DNA of 64,000 nt from an uncultured Clostridia bacterium (GCA_944368065.1 CALVWV010000043.1:1-64000), one strand, 5' to 3'; numbered from the stretch's first letter, positions 35,132 to 43,285 are shown. Notes: generated by a model not told the origin, from the sequence alone. Numbers and translations are program-made.

Positions 35132-36124
35132 ATGCAGACACAGATTTTGAAACCAGACGAAAGCAGTCTTTCCGCCGCAAAAAAAATAATTGAAGAAGGC
35201 GGACTCGTTGCATTCCCCACGGAAACTGTATACGGGTTGGGCGCAAACGCTTTCGACGGCGAGGCAGTAAAAAAAATATACGAAGTAAAGGGCAGACCGC
35301 AGGACAATCCGCTCATAGTGCACGTGCACAAAGATTACGATATTTCCCGCATAGTCTGCGATATCCCCGATTACGCAAAAAAACTTGCGGAAAAATACCT
35401 TCCCGGACCTCTTACGATGGTCTTTAAAAGCAAGGGTACGGTATCTCCCGTGGTTTCCTGCGGGCTGGATACGGTGGGCATACGCGTGCCTTCGCACCCA
35501 GACGCGCAGAAATTTTTAAAGACTGTGGATTTGCCCATAGCCGCACCTTCGGCGAACGTTTCAAAGCACGTGAGTCCTGTCACTGCTGAGCACGTTTATG
35601 CCGACCTGAACGGCAAAATCCCGCTCATTTTAGACGGCGGCAAATGCACCGGCGGCATAGAGAGCACCGTTCTCGACTGCACGGGTAATATTCCGTGCGT
35701 CTTACGAAGCGGCCTCGTCACGCGCGAAATGATTGCAGAAGTTGCCGGCGACTGCGGCGTATTCATTCCCAAGGCGGGCGAAAAAGTGCGCTCGCCCGGC
35801 ATGAAGTACAAGCATTATTCGCCAAACTGCCGCACAATGCTCTTTTCTTTCGCTGAAAGGCAAAAAGCGTTTGAAGAATATAAAAAACAGCGCGGGGAAG
35901 GCGTTGACGCCTACCTTATGTGCGACGGCGACGTTGCGCGCGAGTTTAATCCCGAATTTATGCTGTTTTTGGGCAACAACGAGGATGAAATTGCGGCAAA
36001 CCTCTACGATAAACTGCGCGAAGGCGAAAAGGTGGCTACACTTATAATAGCCGTCGCACCGGAAAAACAGGACGGAGTCATGACGGGCGTAATGAACAGG
36101 CTGTCCAAGGCCTGCGGGGGTTAA
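35132..36124 (+). CDS. Threonylcarbamoyl-AMP synthase (Sua5/YwlC type)
   Basis: A 330-residue enzyme making threonylcarbamoyl-AMP from Thr, bicarbonate and ATP, the first step of t6A37 tRNA modification. The YrdC domain fills about residues 10-190: GGLVAFPTETVYGLGANA, KGRPQDNPLIVHV, PGPLTMVFKSKG, VGIRVPSHP, PIAAPSANVSKHVSPVTAEH and the later STVLDCTG. The C-terminal Sua5 domain follows after the linker SPGMKYKHYSPNC, so this is the long YwlC/Sua5 form rather than short TsaC. The order Sua5-arginine phosphatase-RpiB matches the conserved ywlC-ywlE-ywlF cluster. Confidence 0.94.
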   Translation: MQTQILKPDESSLSAAKKIIEEGGLVAFPTETVYGLGANAFDGEAVKKIYEVKGRPQDNPLIVHVHKDYDISRIVCDIPDYAKKLAEKYLPGPLTMVFKSKGTVSPVVSCGLDTVGIRVPSHPDAQKFLKTVDLPIAAPSANVSKHVSPVTAEHVYADLNGKIPLILDGGKCTGGIESTVLDCTGNIPCVLRSGLVTREMIAEVAGDCGVFIPKAGEKVRSPGMKYKHYSPNCRTMLFSFAERQKAFEEYKKQRGEGVDAYLMCDGDVAREFNPEFMLFLGNNEDEIAANLYDKLREGEKVATLIIAVAPEKQDGVMTGVMNRLSKACGG

Positions 36125-36126
36125 AG

Positions 36127-36573
36127 ATGAAACGCAAAAAAATTCTGTTCGTATGTTCGGGCAATACCTGCCGCAGTCCTATGGCGGAAGCCATACTGCG
36201 CAGCAAAATCAAAGAGCGCAAAATAAAATGGTGGGACGTGTCTTCCTGCGGCTTGTTTGCCGAAGTGGGCGGCACTATTTCGCCGAACAGCAAGCAGGCG
36301 CTTGAAGAGATCGGCGTAAAGGTTGAAAAATTTGCGCCCAGACAGCTCAGCCAGAGCATTATTGACAGAAGTTTTGCCGTTATATGCATGACAGAAAAGC
36401 AGAAACAGATTCTTGAAGGTTGCGGCAAAGTATGGAGCATGAAAGATTTGTGCGGCTTCGACGTGCCCGACCCCTACGGCGGCGATATGGATGTTTACCG
36501 CGTTACGCGCGATTTCATTGCCAGAGCCTGTGACTGCATTATAGAAAAAATAATTTTAAACGATAATTCTTGA
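36127..36573 (+). CDS. Low-molecular-weight phosphatase, YwlE-like protein-arginine phosphatase
   Basis: A 148-residue LMW-PTP-fold phosphatase. The P-loop FVCSGNTCRSPMAEA gives the nucleophile Cys10 and Arg16; the general acid Asp is in VPDPYGGDMDVY. Thr14 occupies the position (CxGNTCRS) that in Bacillus YwlE selects phospho-arginine over phospho-tyrosine. Phospho-arginine marks proteins for ClpCP, so this enzyme would reverse McsB-type labelling; no mcsB is in the window. It starts 3 bp after the Sua5 gene and is followed by rpiB, the same order as in Bacillus. Confidence 0.88.
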   Translation: MKRKKILFVCSGNTCRSPMAEAILRSKIKERKIKWWDVSSCGLFAEVGGTISPNSKQALEEIGVKVEKFAPRQLSQSIIDRSFAVICMTEKQKQILEGCGKVWSMKDLCGFDVPDPYGGDMDVYRVTRDFIARACDCIIEKIILNDNS

Positions 36574-36593
36574 ATCAAAAGGAGAACTATTTT

Positions 36594-37043
36594 ATGAAAA
36601 TTGCGCTTGCCTGCGACCACGGCGGACTCAATTTAAAAGGCGAAATTATCAACTATCTCAAAGAAAACGGCTATGAATACAAAGATTTCGGCACGTACAC
36701 CAAGGACAGCTGCGACTATCCCGATTACGCGCTTCCCGCAGCTGAAGCCGTTGCAAACGGCGAATGCGACAGGGGAATAGTGGTGTGCTCCACGGGTATC
36801 GGCGTATCGATTGTCGCCAACAAAGTTCCCGGCGTGCGCTGCGCGCATTGCCACGATACCTACTGTGCGGAGTTCACAAGGCTTCACAACGACGCCAACG
36901 TGCTCGCCCTCGGCGAAAAGGTGGTAGGCGTAGGATACGCGCTCAAAATAGTTGAAAAGTTCCTCACTACCGATTTTGAAGGCGGCAGACATCAGCGCAG
37001 GGTAGATAAAATATCTGCCATTGAAAAGAAATACAGCAAATAA
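36594..37043 (+). CDS. rpiB: Ribose 5-phosphate isomerase B
   Basis: A 149-residue RpiB/LacAB-family isomerase interconverting ribose 5-phosphate and ribulose 5-phosphate in the pentose phosphate pathway. Seen: KIALACDHGGLNLKG (substrate Asp8-His9), IVVCSTGIGVSIVANK with the catalytic Cys65, and RCAHCHDTYCAEFTRLHNDA. The ATG at 36594 is set by AAAAGGAG at 36577-36584. A longer reading from 36570 would overlap the upstream stop. It ends the Sua5-YwlE-RpiB operon, with a terminator directly behind. Confidence 0.96.
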   Translation: MKIALACDHGGLNLKGEIINYLKENGYEYKDFGTYTKDSCDYPDYALPAAEAVANGECDRGIVVCSTGIGVSIVANKVPGVRCAHCHDTYCAEFTRLHNDANVLALGEKVVGVGYALKIVEKFLTTDFEGGRHQRRVDKISAIEKKYSK

Positions 37044-37050
37044 AAGCGTG

Positions 37051-37096
37051 AAAGTCCGCGCGGAGTTAAATCTTCGCGCGGGCTTTTATTTTAAAT
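37051..37096 (+). terminator. Intrinsic terminator after rpiB
   Basis: A long stem (left arm AAAGTCCGCGCGGAG, right arm CTTCGCGCGGGCTTT, 37051-37086) has two G-T wobbles and is followed by TATTTT. Confidence 0.85.
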
Positions 37097-37103
37097 TTGC
37101 CTG

Positions 37104-37112
37104 TGTTATAAT
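37104..37112 (+). promoter_or_regulatory. Extended -10 promoter of the AraC-type gene
   Basis: TGT-TATAAT (37104-37112), a perfect extended -10, with no good -35. The predicted transcript starts about 12 nt before the ATG at 37132. Confidence 0.6.
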
Positions 37113-37131
37113 GCAGCCAGAGGTGTTTTTT

Positions 37132-38082
37132 ATGAACGAAAAATTTTCTTCTATAATGAAACTGCAGGAAAGGGAAGATAAGTCCGCTCTTTCAGAAAAA
37201 GTCTTCAGACAAAACGTTTTAAAAGAATTTTCAAACGGAGCGCTTATCCTTTCCGAAGCCGACAGTCAGGGATTTACTTTTGCAGAATTTATGCGCCGCG
37301 GAGCGGCGGGACTCCGACTAACCTTTGTGCCCGTGCGCACTGCAGAAAAATTTTCAGTAAAAAAACATACCTCTGCTCAGCGACCTTACAGGCACGCCCA
37401 TGATTTTTACGAGCTTGTCTTCGCGCAAAGCGGCACATGCCGTCAGAAATTTGATGCAGGTTATCTTACGCTTTCAGAAGGTGAGATGTGCCTCATTCCG
37501 CCCGATGTCGCACATTCGATAGAAAGGTGCGGCAAAGACGATGTAATTTTAAAAATCATAGTGCCGAAGCCCCTGTTTTTAAAGACGGCAACTAAATATC
37601 TTTGCACTGAAATCGTACAGAAGTTCAGCCTTACATCAGAAGCGGAATACATAATTTCAAAACTTGCGGCGGAAGAATTTATAAACGACGATTTGCACGC
37701 GGTCGCGACAGAAAGTTACCTCAGTCTGCTTTTTACAGAAATTTCGCGCGCGGAAAACTGCGGATGCAGCAGCCTTGAGCTAAGCATACGCAAATATTCT
37801 TCCATCAACGTCAAAGATGCCTCTCTTGAAGATTTTGCAAAAAAACTCGGCTACAACTGCGCGTATTTAAGCCGCCTGATAAAAAATAAGACAGGCAGAA
37901 GTTTTACAGAGCTTCTAACCGAACAGAAAATCAAAGCCGCGCAGAAACTTCTTGCCGAAACAGATATGACTGTCGCCGATATTGCCGCCGAAACGGGATA
38001 TGCAAACCCTTCGGGATTTTACAGACAATTTGTTTCCTGCCTTGGAATTACTCCTGCAGACTATCGCAAAACGCTCAGATAA
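37132..38082 (+). CDS. AraC family transcriptional regulator with cupin sensor
   Basis: A 316-residue regulator. The middle part is a cupin-type ligand domain (HAHDFYELVFAQSGTC, LSEGEMCLIPPDVAHSIER). The C-terminal 100 residues hold the double helix-turn-helix: SLEDFAKKLGYNCAYLSRLI and MTVADIAAETGYANPSGFYR with the closing LGITPADYRKTLR. Such proteins usually control carbohydrate or stress genes. The neighbouring kinase-like and esterase genes may be targets, since no other candidate is adjacent. AGAGGTG lies 6 bp before the ATG at 37132; upstream in-frame codons back to 37021 overlap the rpiB terminator. Confidence 0.9.
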   Translation: MNEKFSSIMKLQEREDKSALSEKVFRQNVLKEFSNGALILSEADSQGFTFAEFMRRGAAGLRLTFVPVRTAEKFSVKKHTSAQRPYRHAHDFYELVFAQSGTCRQKFDAGYLTLSEGEMCLIPPDVAHSIERCGKDDVILKIIVPKPLFLKTATKYLCTEIVQKFSLTSEAEYIISKLAAEEFINDDLHAVATESYLSLLFTEISRAENCGCSSLELSIRKYSSINVKDASLEDFAKKLGYNCAYLSRLIKNKTGRSFTELLTEQKIKAAQKLLAETDMTVADIAAETGYANPSGFYRQFVSCLGITPADYRKTLR

Positions 38083-38181
38083 AAAGTAAAATATGTACAC
38101 ATTAAAGTAAGTTTACGATATGGAAAAGCTTCATAATATTGATTAAAATTGCAGTAAGAACTTATTTCGAGGCGCAGGATT

Positions 38182-39132
38182 ATGAAAGTTGAAAGAATTT
38201 CCGCCATACCTTTTACAAAATACCAGGCGGTTGAATGTGCAAAACTTGTCGCACGGGAGCAGTGGGGCGCAGATGCGGCGAAAGCCGAATATCTTGGCGG
38301 CGGCTCTTTCGGAAGAGCGGTATCTGTTCAGGCAAACGGAAAAAAAGCCGTAATCAAATTTCTCCGCGCAGAGGGAATGTTGGAAAAAGAGGTAAACGAC
38401 CTTGCCCTCATAAAAAATTATTGCACGATAAAAATTCCGCGCGTTCTTTTTTCGCGCAAAGCTGACGGAAAAGTTGCGGCAGACTGCTATGCAATGGAGA
38501 TGATTGAAGGTAAAAGCGCGCTGTTTGCGCTCGGAATGCTGTTTATGAGCAAAAAACGCAGGCTGGCTTTTGCGGACGAAATAACATCTGCTCTGCACAG
38601 CGTACATATGTGCACGAGCGATAAATTCGGAGATACGATGCACCCCGACTGCGACAGCTGGACTGACTTTTACAGACCTTTCGCCGAAGCAGTTTTAGCG
38701 CAGGCGGAAAAAATGTTTGCCGAAGGACAGCTTCCGTTAAAAGTAATATCGGCAATGCGCGCCGCCTGGGCAAAGTTCGGCATTATATTTTCTGAAAATG
38801 TAAAGGTAGCCTGCCTTATCCACGGCGACCTCAACGTAGGGAATATAATGGTGGGCAAAAGGTATAAAATCACGGGAATAATTGACCCGCTCAACTCGAT
38901 GTATGCAGACAGGGAATACGACCTCTTTCAGTTCGATAATCTTACAGGCAAGCGGTTTTTCCTCAGGGAAACGTATATCAAAAAGTACGGCGCAAGCAAA
39001 TACTGCATGCAGAAACTTGCCTTTTACGGTCTGTGGAACGAAGTTTACTGCTATATAAAATCGGGCGTTTACGTGTCGCTGATTATGAATCCGCTGATAA
39101 AAAATATTTATAAAAGGCTGGCGGAATTGTGA
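38182..39132 (+). CDS. Aminoglycoside phosphotransferase-like kinase (APH fold)
   Basis: A 316-residue protein with the APH/choline-kinase fold. The nucleotide loop is LGGGSFGRAVSVQ, the ATP lysine is in KKAVIKFL, the Brenner-type catalytic motif is LIHGDLNVGNIMV and the metal motif is ITGIIDPLNSMYADREYDL. The substrate is unknown; relatives phosphorylate antibiotics, sugars, fructosamines or choline. Its GTG-overlapping neighbour is an HSL-type esterase, so the two are co-translated. Resistance is not supported beyond the fold. Confidence 0.82.
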   Translation: MKVERISAIPFTKYQAVECAKLVAREQWGADAAKAEYLGGGSFGRAVSVQANGKKAVIKFLRAEGMLEKEVNDLALIKNYCTIKIPRVLFSRKADGKVAADCYAMEMIEGKSALFALGMLFMSKKRRLAFADEITSALHSVHMCTSDKFGDTMHPDCDSWTDFYRPFAEAVLAQAEKMFAEGQLPLKVISAMRAAWAKFGIIFSENVKVACLIHGDLNVGNIMVGKRYKITGIIDPLNSMYADREYDLFQFDNLTGKRFFLRETYIKKYGASKYCMQKLAFYGLWNEVYCYIKSGVYVSLIMNPLIKNIYKRLAEL

Positions 39133-40037
39133 TTTCCTTTAAAGCACGCCTGATAAGGGCGTTTCTACGCCTTTACACTTACCCTTACAGAAAAAATCAT
39201 AAATCGCTTTCGCGTTCTGTAAGTTTTAAAAACAAAGCATATAATCCGCCAGAAGGCTTTACTTTTGATGTGATATCGGCAGGCGGAGTAAGAACTGAAG
39301 TGCTGTACCCGAAAAATCCGGCATTTGCCTTAATCCATTTTCACGGCGGCGGACACACGATTGGAATGAACGATATGTACCGCAAGGTTGCCGAAAGGTA
39401 TGCCATACTCTGCAACGCCGCGGTCTGCAGCATAGACTATGATACGGGCAAAGACCTCGTTTATCCTTCTTTGCACGACCAGACTTTTTCGGCATATTCT
39501 TGCCTTGCACGCAATCTGAAAATGCCGTTTGCCGCCGCAGGCGACAGTTTCGGCGCAGACCTTATGCTTTCGGCATTAATCAGGGCGCGCGAAGAAAAAC
39601 AGCCTTTGCCGCGGGCAATTTTATGCGTATCGCCGTTTGCCGATATGGCTGCTTCGGGCGATTCTTACAAAGCAAACTGCCATAAAGATCCGTTGTACGG
39701 GCTGCCTTTAAGTCAGTCGTTTGAAAAGCATGAACAGCATGTAAGAAGAATTTCGCCGTACTGCGGCAGTACTCCGCTCAGAGATAAATTTCTTTCCCCC
39801 GCATATGCTGAGCTGCACAGTTTTTCCGATATGCTTATAATCTGCGGAAGCCTGGAAACGTCTGCAAGCGACGGCGCAATGATTTATAAAAATGCCGTCG
39901 GAGCGGGCGTAAAGGCAAAGCTTCATTCATACGACGGGATGTGGCACGATTTTTTATATCTGTTTCCTGACCTTAAAGAAAGCAAAGAAGCGTGGGGGGA
40001 AATATGCCGCTTTTTCAAATCAGCCCTTAAATATTGA
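39129..40037 (+). CDS. HSL-family alpha/beta hydrolase (esterase)
   Basis: A 302-residue alpha/beta hydrolase of the hormone-sensitive-lipase family. The oxyanion motif is IHFHGGGHTIGM, the nucleophile elbow is AAGDSFGADLML with the Ser in GDSFG, the acid lies near LIICGSLETSASD, and the His is in YDGMWHDFLYLF. A tenuous hydrophobic start (ARLIRAFLRLYTYPYR) is amphipathic rather than a signal. It hydrolyses acyl or acetyl esters of unknown identity. It starts at GTG overlapping the upstream kinase stop (GTGA). Confidence 0.88.
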   Translation: MISFKARLIRAFLRLYTYPYRKNHKSLSRSVSFKNKAYNPPEGFTFDVISAGGVRTEVLYPKNPAFALIHFHGGGHTIGMNDMYRKVAERYAILCNAAVCSIDYDTGKDLVYPSLHDQTFSAYSCLARNLKMPFAAAGDSFGADLMLSALIRAREEKQPLPRAILCVSPFADMAASGDSYKANCHKDPLYGLPLSQSFEKHEQHVRRISPYCGSTPLRDKFLSPAYAELHSFSDMLIICGSLETSASDGAMIYKNAVGAGVKAKLHSYDGMWHDFLYLFPDLKESKEAWGEICRFFKSALKY

Positions 40038-40106
40038 ATTCATAAGTCATTTCATTTCCGTTTGCCGTTCGGCAATACCTATTAGTGTAGCTGAACGCAT
40101 AAAAAG

Positions 40107-40133
40107 AGTCCGCAAAAATGCGGACTATTTTTT
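40107..40133. terminator. Bidirectional terminator between esterase and degV
   Basis: A perfect 8-bp stem (40107-40114 with 40119-40126), flanked by T runs in both directions, lies between convergent genes. Confidence 0.88.
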
Positions 40134-40145
40134 ATGATATTGATT

Positions 40146-41006
40146 TTACCTTTCAGAGCAATGGAATATAAGTCCTACCGTACCGGGACCGCAGTGCGCG
40201 CCTATTACAGGACCTACAGTCTGAACTACGACTTCCGCACCAAACTGCGTGCGGATTTTTTCCGCGAACTCGCCGGCAAGCTTTTCGCAATCAGCCTGAA
40301 GAACGAAAACCTTGTATTTATCGAGTTCGCTTCCCTTTTCCTGCAAGTAACCCATAAGCTTTGAGAGCGCGTTTCTGAAGCCTTTGGCTTTTGCAATGCT
40401 TACGATCTTACCTTCTTCGTCAAAGTAAAGTATAGGCTTTATGCCGAGAAGTCCGCCAACAACTTTGGTAGCGCCCGAAATTCTGCCGCCGCGGTGAAGG
40501 TATGTAAGGTCTTCTACGGCAAAATACGTGGCGGTGTGGGGGATAAGTTCGTCGAGGTAGGCGTCAAGCTCGTCCATTGTAGCTCCGTCGCGCCATTTGA
40601 GTGCGGCATAGTATGTTACAAAACCGCTGCCGAGCGATATCGTTTTGGAATCCTTTGTTACAATGCGCCTTTCGGGATACTTTTCCTTAAGCTTGGCGAT
40701 GGCGGCGTCCATGGCGTTAAAAGTTGCGCTCATTTTATGCGAGAATGTCACGTAGTATATATCCTCGCCGCGGGCGAGAACGGGTTCAAAGTATTCGGTA
40801 TAAGCATACTCGTTGAGCGCAGAAGTCTTGGGAACTGCGCCGCCGCGCATCGCGTCGAAAAATGCCTTGAAATCGGTCTTTTCGCCCATATCGTAAAAAT
40901 ATTCTTTATCGCCTAAAGTATAGGGCATTCGTATTACATTGAGCCCGAGTTCTGCAACTGTTGTGTACCACAGTTCGCAGTTTGAATCACAGAATAACTG
41001 GTACAT
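40146..41006 (-). CDS. DegV family fatty-acid-binding protein
   Basis: A 286-residue DegV/FakB-type protein. The EDD fold signatures are LFCDSNCELW (N-terminus), PKTSALNEYAYTEYF, YYVTFSHKMSATFNAMDAA, KDSKTISLGSGF and DLTYLHRGGRISGATKVVGG with the GIKPIL segment; the C-terminus has GPVIGAHCGPGTVGL. FakB proteins hold a fatty acid for phosphorylation by FakA. It is the last gene of a minus-strand unit behind fabK and fabZ, fitting a lipid role. The FakA kinase is not in this window. GGAG lies ahead of the ATG. Confidence 0.92.
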   Translation of the reverse strand: MYQLFCDSNCELWYTTVAELGLNVIRMPYTLGDKEYFYDMGEKTDFKAFFDAMRGGAVPKTSALNEYAYTEYFEPVLARGEDIYYVTFSHKMSATFNAMDAAIAKLKEKYPERRIVTKDSKTISLGSGFVTYYAALKWRDGATMDELDAYLDELIPHTATYFAVEDLTYLHRGGRISGATKVVGGLLGIKPILYFDEEGKIVSIAKAKGFRNALSKLMGYLQEKGSELDKYKVFVLQADCEKLAGEFAEKIRTQFGAEVVVQTVGPVIGAHCGPGTVGLIFHCSER

Positions 41007-41050
41007 TTGAATCTCCTTAATTAATAAATTTTATTGCTCCGAATTGAAAA

Positions 41051-41485
41051 TCAGACGGAGCCGAGCGACTCTTTAGCTACAAAAAAGAATGTAAATTCGC
41101 CGCTCACGCAGAGCTTTCCGCCGACAGAGCCTTCAGCTTTGATTATAAAGCAGGAAGCCATTTTGCGCTTGAGTTCGCATACAAATTCTATTGTATCGCC
41201 GGGGCGTACGGGGGTTTTGAAACGTACGTTGTTCATTCCGGCAAAAAGCGGAAGTTTGCCGTTCAGCTGGTCAGCCATCATCGAGCACGCCGACTGCGAC
41301 GCCATTTCGCACAGTATAACTCCAGGTACAACGGGCGTTCCGGGGAAATGCCCCTGAAGGAAAAATTCATCGCCGCGCACTGTGTAACTTCCGTGAGATT
41401 TGCCTTCCTCATCGAGGTAAGATTCATCCACGAGAAGCATTGGTTCCCTGTGGGGAAGTATTTCTTTTATTTGCTCTCTGTTCAT
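41051..41485 (-). CDS. fabZ: 3-hydroxyacyl-ACP dehydratase FabZ
   Basis: A 144-residue hot-dog-fold dehydratase: LPHREPMLLVDE at the N-terminus, and the catalytic HFPGTPVVPGVILCEMASQ (His, and Glu one turn later). It removes water from 3-hydroxyacyl-ACP in the fatty-acid elongation cycle. It follows fabK by 24 bp on the same strand, with GGGAG before the ATG. FabZ-plus-FabK side by side resembles streptococcal and clostridial fab clusters, but fabD, fabF and acc genes are not here. Confidence 0.95.
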   Translation of the reverse strand: MNREQIKEILPHREPMLLVDESYLDEEGKSHGSYTVRGDEFFLQGHFPGTPVVPGVILCEMASQSACSMMADQLNGKLPLFAGMNNVRFKTPVRPGDTIEFVCELKRKMASCFIIKAEGSVGGKLCVSGEFTFFFVAKESLGSV

Positions 41486-41509
41486 AATATTTTCTCCCTT
41501 AAGTAAAAA

Positions 41510-42457
41510 TCAAGATAAAAATTCTGACGCGCCGCCAAGAATTTTTTCAGCCTGAGCGGTTATTTCTTCAAGAATTTCCGCGCACGTCTGTTCCTTATTT
41601 ACAAGTCCCGCAACCTGACCGCAGAGGAACGCGCCGCCTTCGTCGTCGCCCTCCCTGACAGCCTTTCTGAGCGCGCCCGTTCCGAATGCGCTGAGCTCCT
41701 CGTCGGAAATGGAAGTGTCCTTTTCAAGCTCCAGAAACTTCCTTGAAAAAGGCGTCTTTAACGAACGGACGGGATGTCCTAAGCGCCTGCCGCTGACAAT
41801 GGTGGAAGTATCGCCAGCTTTAAGCACTTTGGCTTTGAAATTGGGATGAACGTTGCATTCTTTTGCAACGAGAAACCTCGTGCCCATCTGAATGCCTTCC
41901 GCGCCGAGCATAAGAGCGGCGGCATAACCTCTGCCGTCTGCAATACCGCCGGCAGCAATTACGGGAATATCTACGCCGTCAACAACCTGCGGCACAAGTG
42001 CCATCGTGTTGGCTTCGCCTATATGTCCGCCTGACTCGCCGCCTTCGGCAACTACCGCAGCAGCTCCGCGCTTTGCAACCATCTGCGCAAGGGCAACGGA
42101 AGCAACAACGGGAATTACTTTTACGCCTGCGGCTATCCATTTTTTCATGAATACCAAAGGATTACCTGCGCCTGTAGTAACAACGGGAACTTTCTCTTCG
42201 ATTATAACATCGGAAACTTCAGCCGCATAAGGGCTCATAAGCATTACGTTCACACCGAAAGGTTTGTCGCACTTTTCGCGCAGCTTGCGTATTTCGGCGC
42301 GAAGCTGTTCGCCGTTGCTGTTCATGCCTGCAATTATGCCGAGACCGCCCGCGTTTGAAACGGCGGCGGCAAGGTCAGCATCTGCAACCCATGCCATTCC
42401 GCCCTGAAAAATGGGGTAGCGGATGCCCAGCATTTCACAAATTCTGCTTTTAATCAA
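41510..42457 (-). CDS. fabK: Enoyl-ACP reductase II (FabK, FMN-dependent)
   Basis: A 315-residue FMN-binding TIM-barrel reductase of the NPD/FabK family: RYPIFQGGMAWVADADLAAA, GGLGIIAGMN, KPFGVNVMLM, GAGNP, VVAEGGESGGHIG (with the catalytic His), PVIAAGGIADGRGYAAAL and GAEGIQMGTRFL. It reduces enoyl-ACP with NAD(P)H and is typical of bacteria lacking FabI. It starts at TTG with AGGAGT upstream, and is first in the fabK-fabZ-degV unit. Confidence 0.95.
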   Translation of the reverse strand: MIKSRICEMLGIRYPIFQGGMAWVADADLAAAVSNAGGLGIIAGMNSNGEQLRAEIRKLREKCDKPFGVNVMLMSPYAAEVSDVIIEEKVPVVTTGAGNPLVFMKKWIAAGVKVIPVVASVALAQMVAKRGAAAVVAEGGESGGHIGEANTMALVPQVVDGVDIPVIAAGGIADGRGYAAALMLGAEGIQMGTRFLVAKECNVHPNFKAKVLKAGDTSTIVSGRRLGHPVRSLKTPFSRKFLELEKDTSISDEELSAFGTGALRKAVREGDDEGGAFLCGQVAGLVNKEQTCAEILEEITAQAEKILGGASEFLS

Positions 42458-42854
42458 AATAATTACTCCTTAAGTTCAAATAAGCGCTCAATGTCATTTT
42501 TATTTAACAGAAAACGCTAAAAGGACGCAGAAAATTATATTTTCAAGGCGTCCCCGGAAAAAACATCCATAAAAATAATAATACAAATAAACTTTCAAGT
42601 CAAGGAAGCAAAGCTCAAAATAAAGCTTATATGTTAAATTCTGCCATTATATATCATAAAATAACAAAATAAGGAGCAGTTTGCGTCGCTTCCCGAAAGA
42701 TTTTATAAACAGATACTTATGGTATGTTTTGCGGTATTTTATTGGTAGGTGCGTGAGTAGGTGAACGTATAATACTATGAGAGCATAAGCTGTTACTTTG
42801 GTATTTAATATATAAATTGAGTTGCGGATTTAATATTTAATTATAAGTTTTAGC
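42458..42854. other. Intergenic region between divergent fabK and tRNA-Leu
   Basis: About 400 bp of AT-rich DNA without a gene I can support. The fabK promoter should lie here on the minus strand, but no hexamer pair is convincing. A TATAAT at 42769-42774 has no matching -35. No FapR- or FabT-like operator was recognised. Confidence 0.4.
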
Positions 42855-42883
42855 TTGACTTTGAAGCGGTGTTCAATTATAAT
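42855..42883 (+). promoter_or_regulatory. Promoter of tRNA-Leu
   Basis: TTGACT (42855-42860), 17-bp spacer, perfect TATAAT (42878-42883), placing the start about 7 nt before the mature tRNA. Confidence 0.9.
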
Positions 42884-42896
42884 ATGTAATGTTTTT

Positions 42897-42979
42897 GCGG
42901 ATATGGCGGAATTGGCAGACGCGCAGGTTTCAGGTTCCTGTGGGCGACCGTGCAGGTTCAACTCCTGTTATCCGCACCA
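42897..42979 (+). tRNA. tRNA-Leu (anticodon CAG)
   Basis: An 83-nt class II tRNA. Acceptor GCGGATA pairs with TATCCGC and encoded ACCA follows. The D-arm region GGCGGAATTGGCAGACGC is typical of tRNA-Leu. The anticodon loop TTCAGGT gives CAG (reads CTG); its stem closes with a T-T mismatch. A short variable arm precedes the T-arm (CAGG-TTCAACT-CCTG). A perfect intrinsic terminator starts right after CCA. The last 21 bases, plus one following A, are repeated at 43117-43138. Confidence 0.95.
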
Positions 42980-43017
42980 AAAACAAAGCACAGACTTTTG
43001 TCTGTGCTTTGTTTTTT
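42980..43017 (+). terminator. Intrinsic terminator of tRNA-Leu
   Basis: A perfect 15-bp stem (42980-42994 with 43001-43015), 6-nt loop and T6 run. It begins at the base after the tRNA CCA. Confidence 0.93.
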
Positions 43018-43028
43018 GTACCGAAAAT

Positions 43029-43138
43029 ACAGGAGTTGAGGGGAGGGAAGTCGGCGAAATCTATCGCCGACAAAACAGCGGACACCCGCTGTTTTCCGTG
43101 CGCCGCGCTCAAGCGGCAACTCCTGTTATCCGCACCAA
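43029..43138 (+). repeat. Palindromic tRNA-tail-mimicking element behind tRNA-Leu
   Basis: The left arm (43029-43039) is an 11-nt inverted copy of the tRNA-Leu T-arm. The right arm (43117-43138) is an exact 22-nt direct copy of the tRNA 3' end including CCA. The arms pair with each other over 10 bp and enclose three hairpins: 8 bp (43050-43057/43064-43071), 10 bp (43072-43081/43086-43095) and 5 bp (43102-43106/43113-43117). It therefore folds as a multi-branched structure. A second terminator follows directly. A homologous element stands behind tRNA-Ser. No coding potential is supported, although frames stay open across it. Confidence 0.8.
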
Positions 43139-43140
43139 CA

Positions 43141-43173
43141 AAAAAGAGGGCAGTTCTTACTGTCCTCTTTTTT
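43141..43173 (+). terminator. Second intrinsic terminator, behind the duplicated tRNA-Leu tail
   Basis: A 13-bp stem with one G-T pair (43141-43153 with 43160-43172), 6-nt loop, T run. It stands 2 bp after the duplicated tRNA 3' end, much as the first terminator abuts the real tRNA. Confidence 0.88.
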
Positions 43174-43226
43174 GTTGCGTTATAAATTCGGTTATATAAC
43201 AAATACAGCTAACATTAAAACTTAAG

Positions 43227-43255
43227 TTGACATTTTTTACAATTTATGTTATGAG
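43227..43255 (+). promoter_or_regulatory. Promoter of the small AT-rich gene
   Basis: Perfect TTGACA (43227-43232), 17-bp spacer, TATGAG (43250-43255). The predicted start near 43262 lies after the ATG at 43259, supporting a later translation start. Confidence 0.55.
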
Positions 43256-43285
43256 TATATGTTAGCTTGTTACAGGGAAATGATT

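Noticed and set aside
38182..39132. Antibiotic resistance kinase
   Set aside because: The APH fold alone does not show drug specificity, and there is no mobile or resistance context.
42855..43199. Open frames running through tRNA-Leu and the following element
   Set aside because: They overlap a tRNA, two terminators and inverted repeats, have no ribosome binding site, and exist in several frames at once. They are by-products of the repeat structure.
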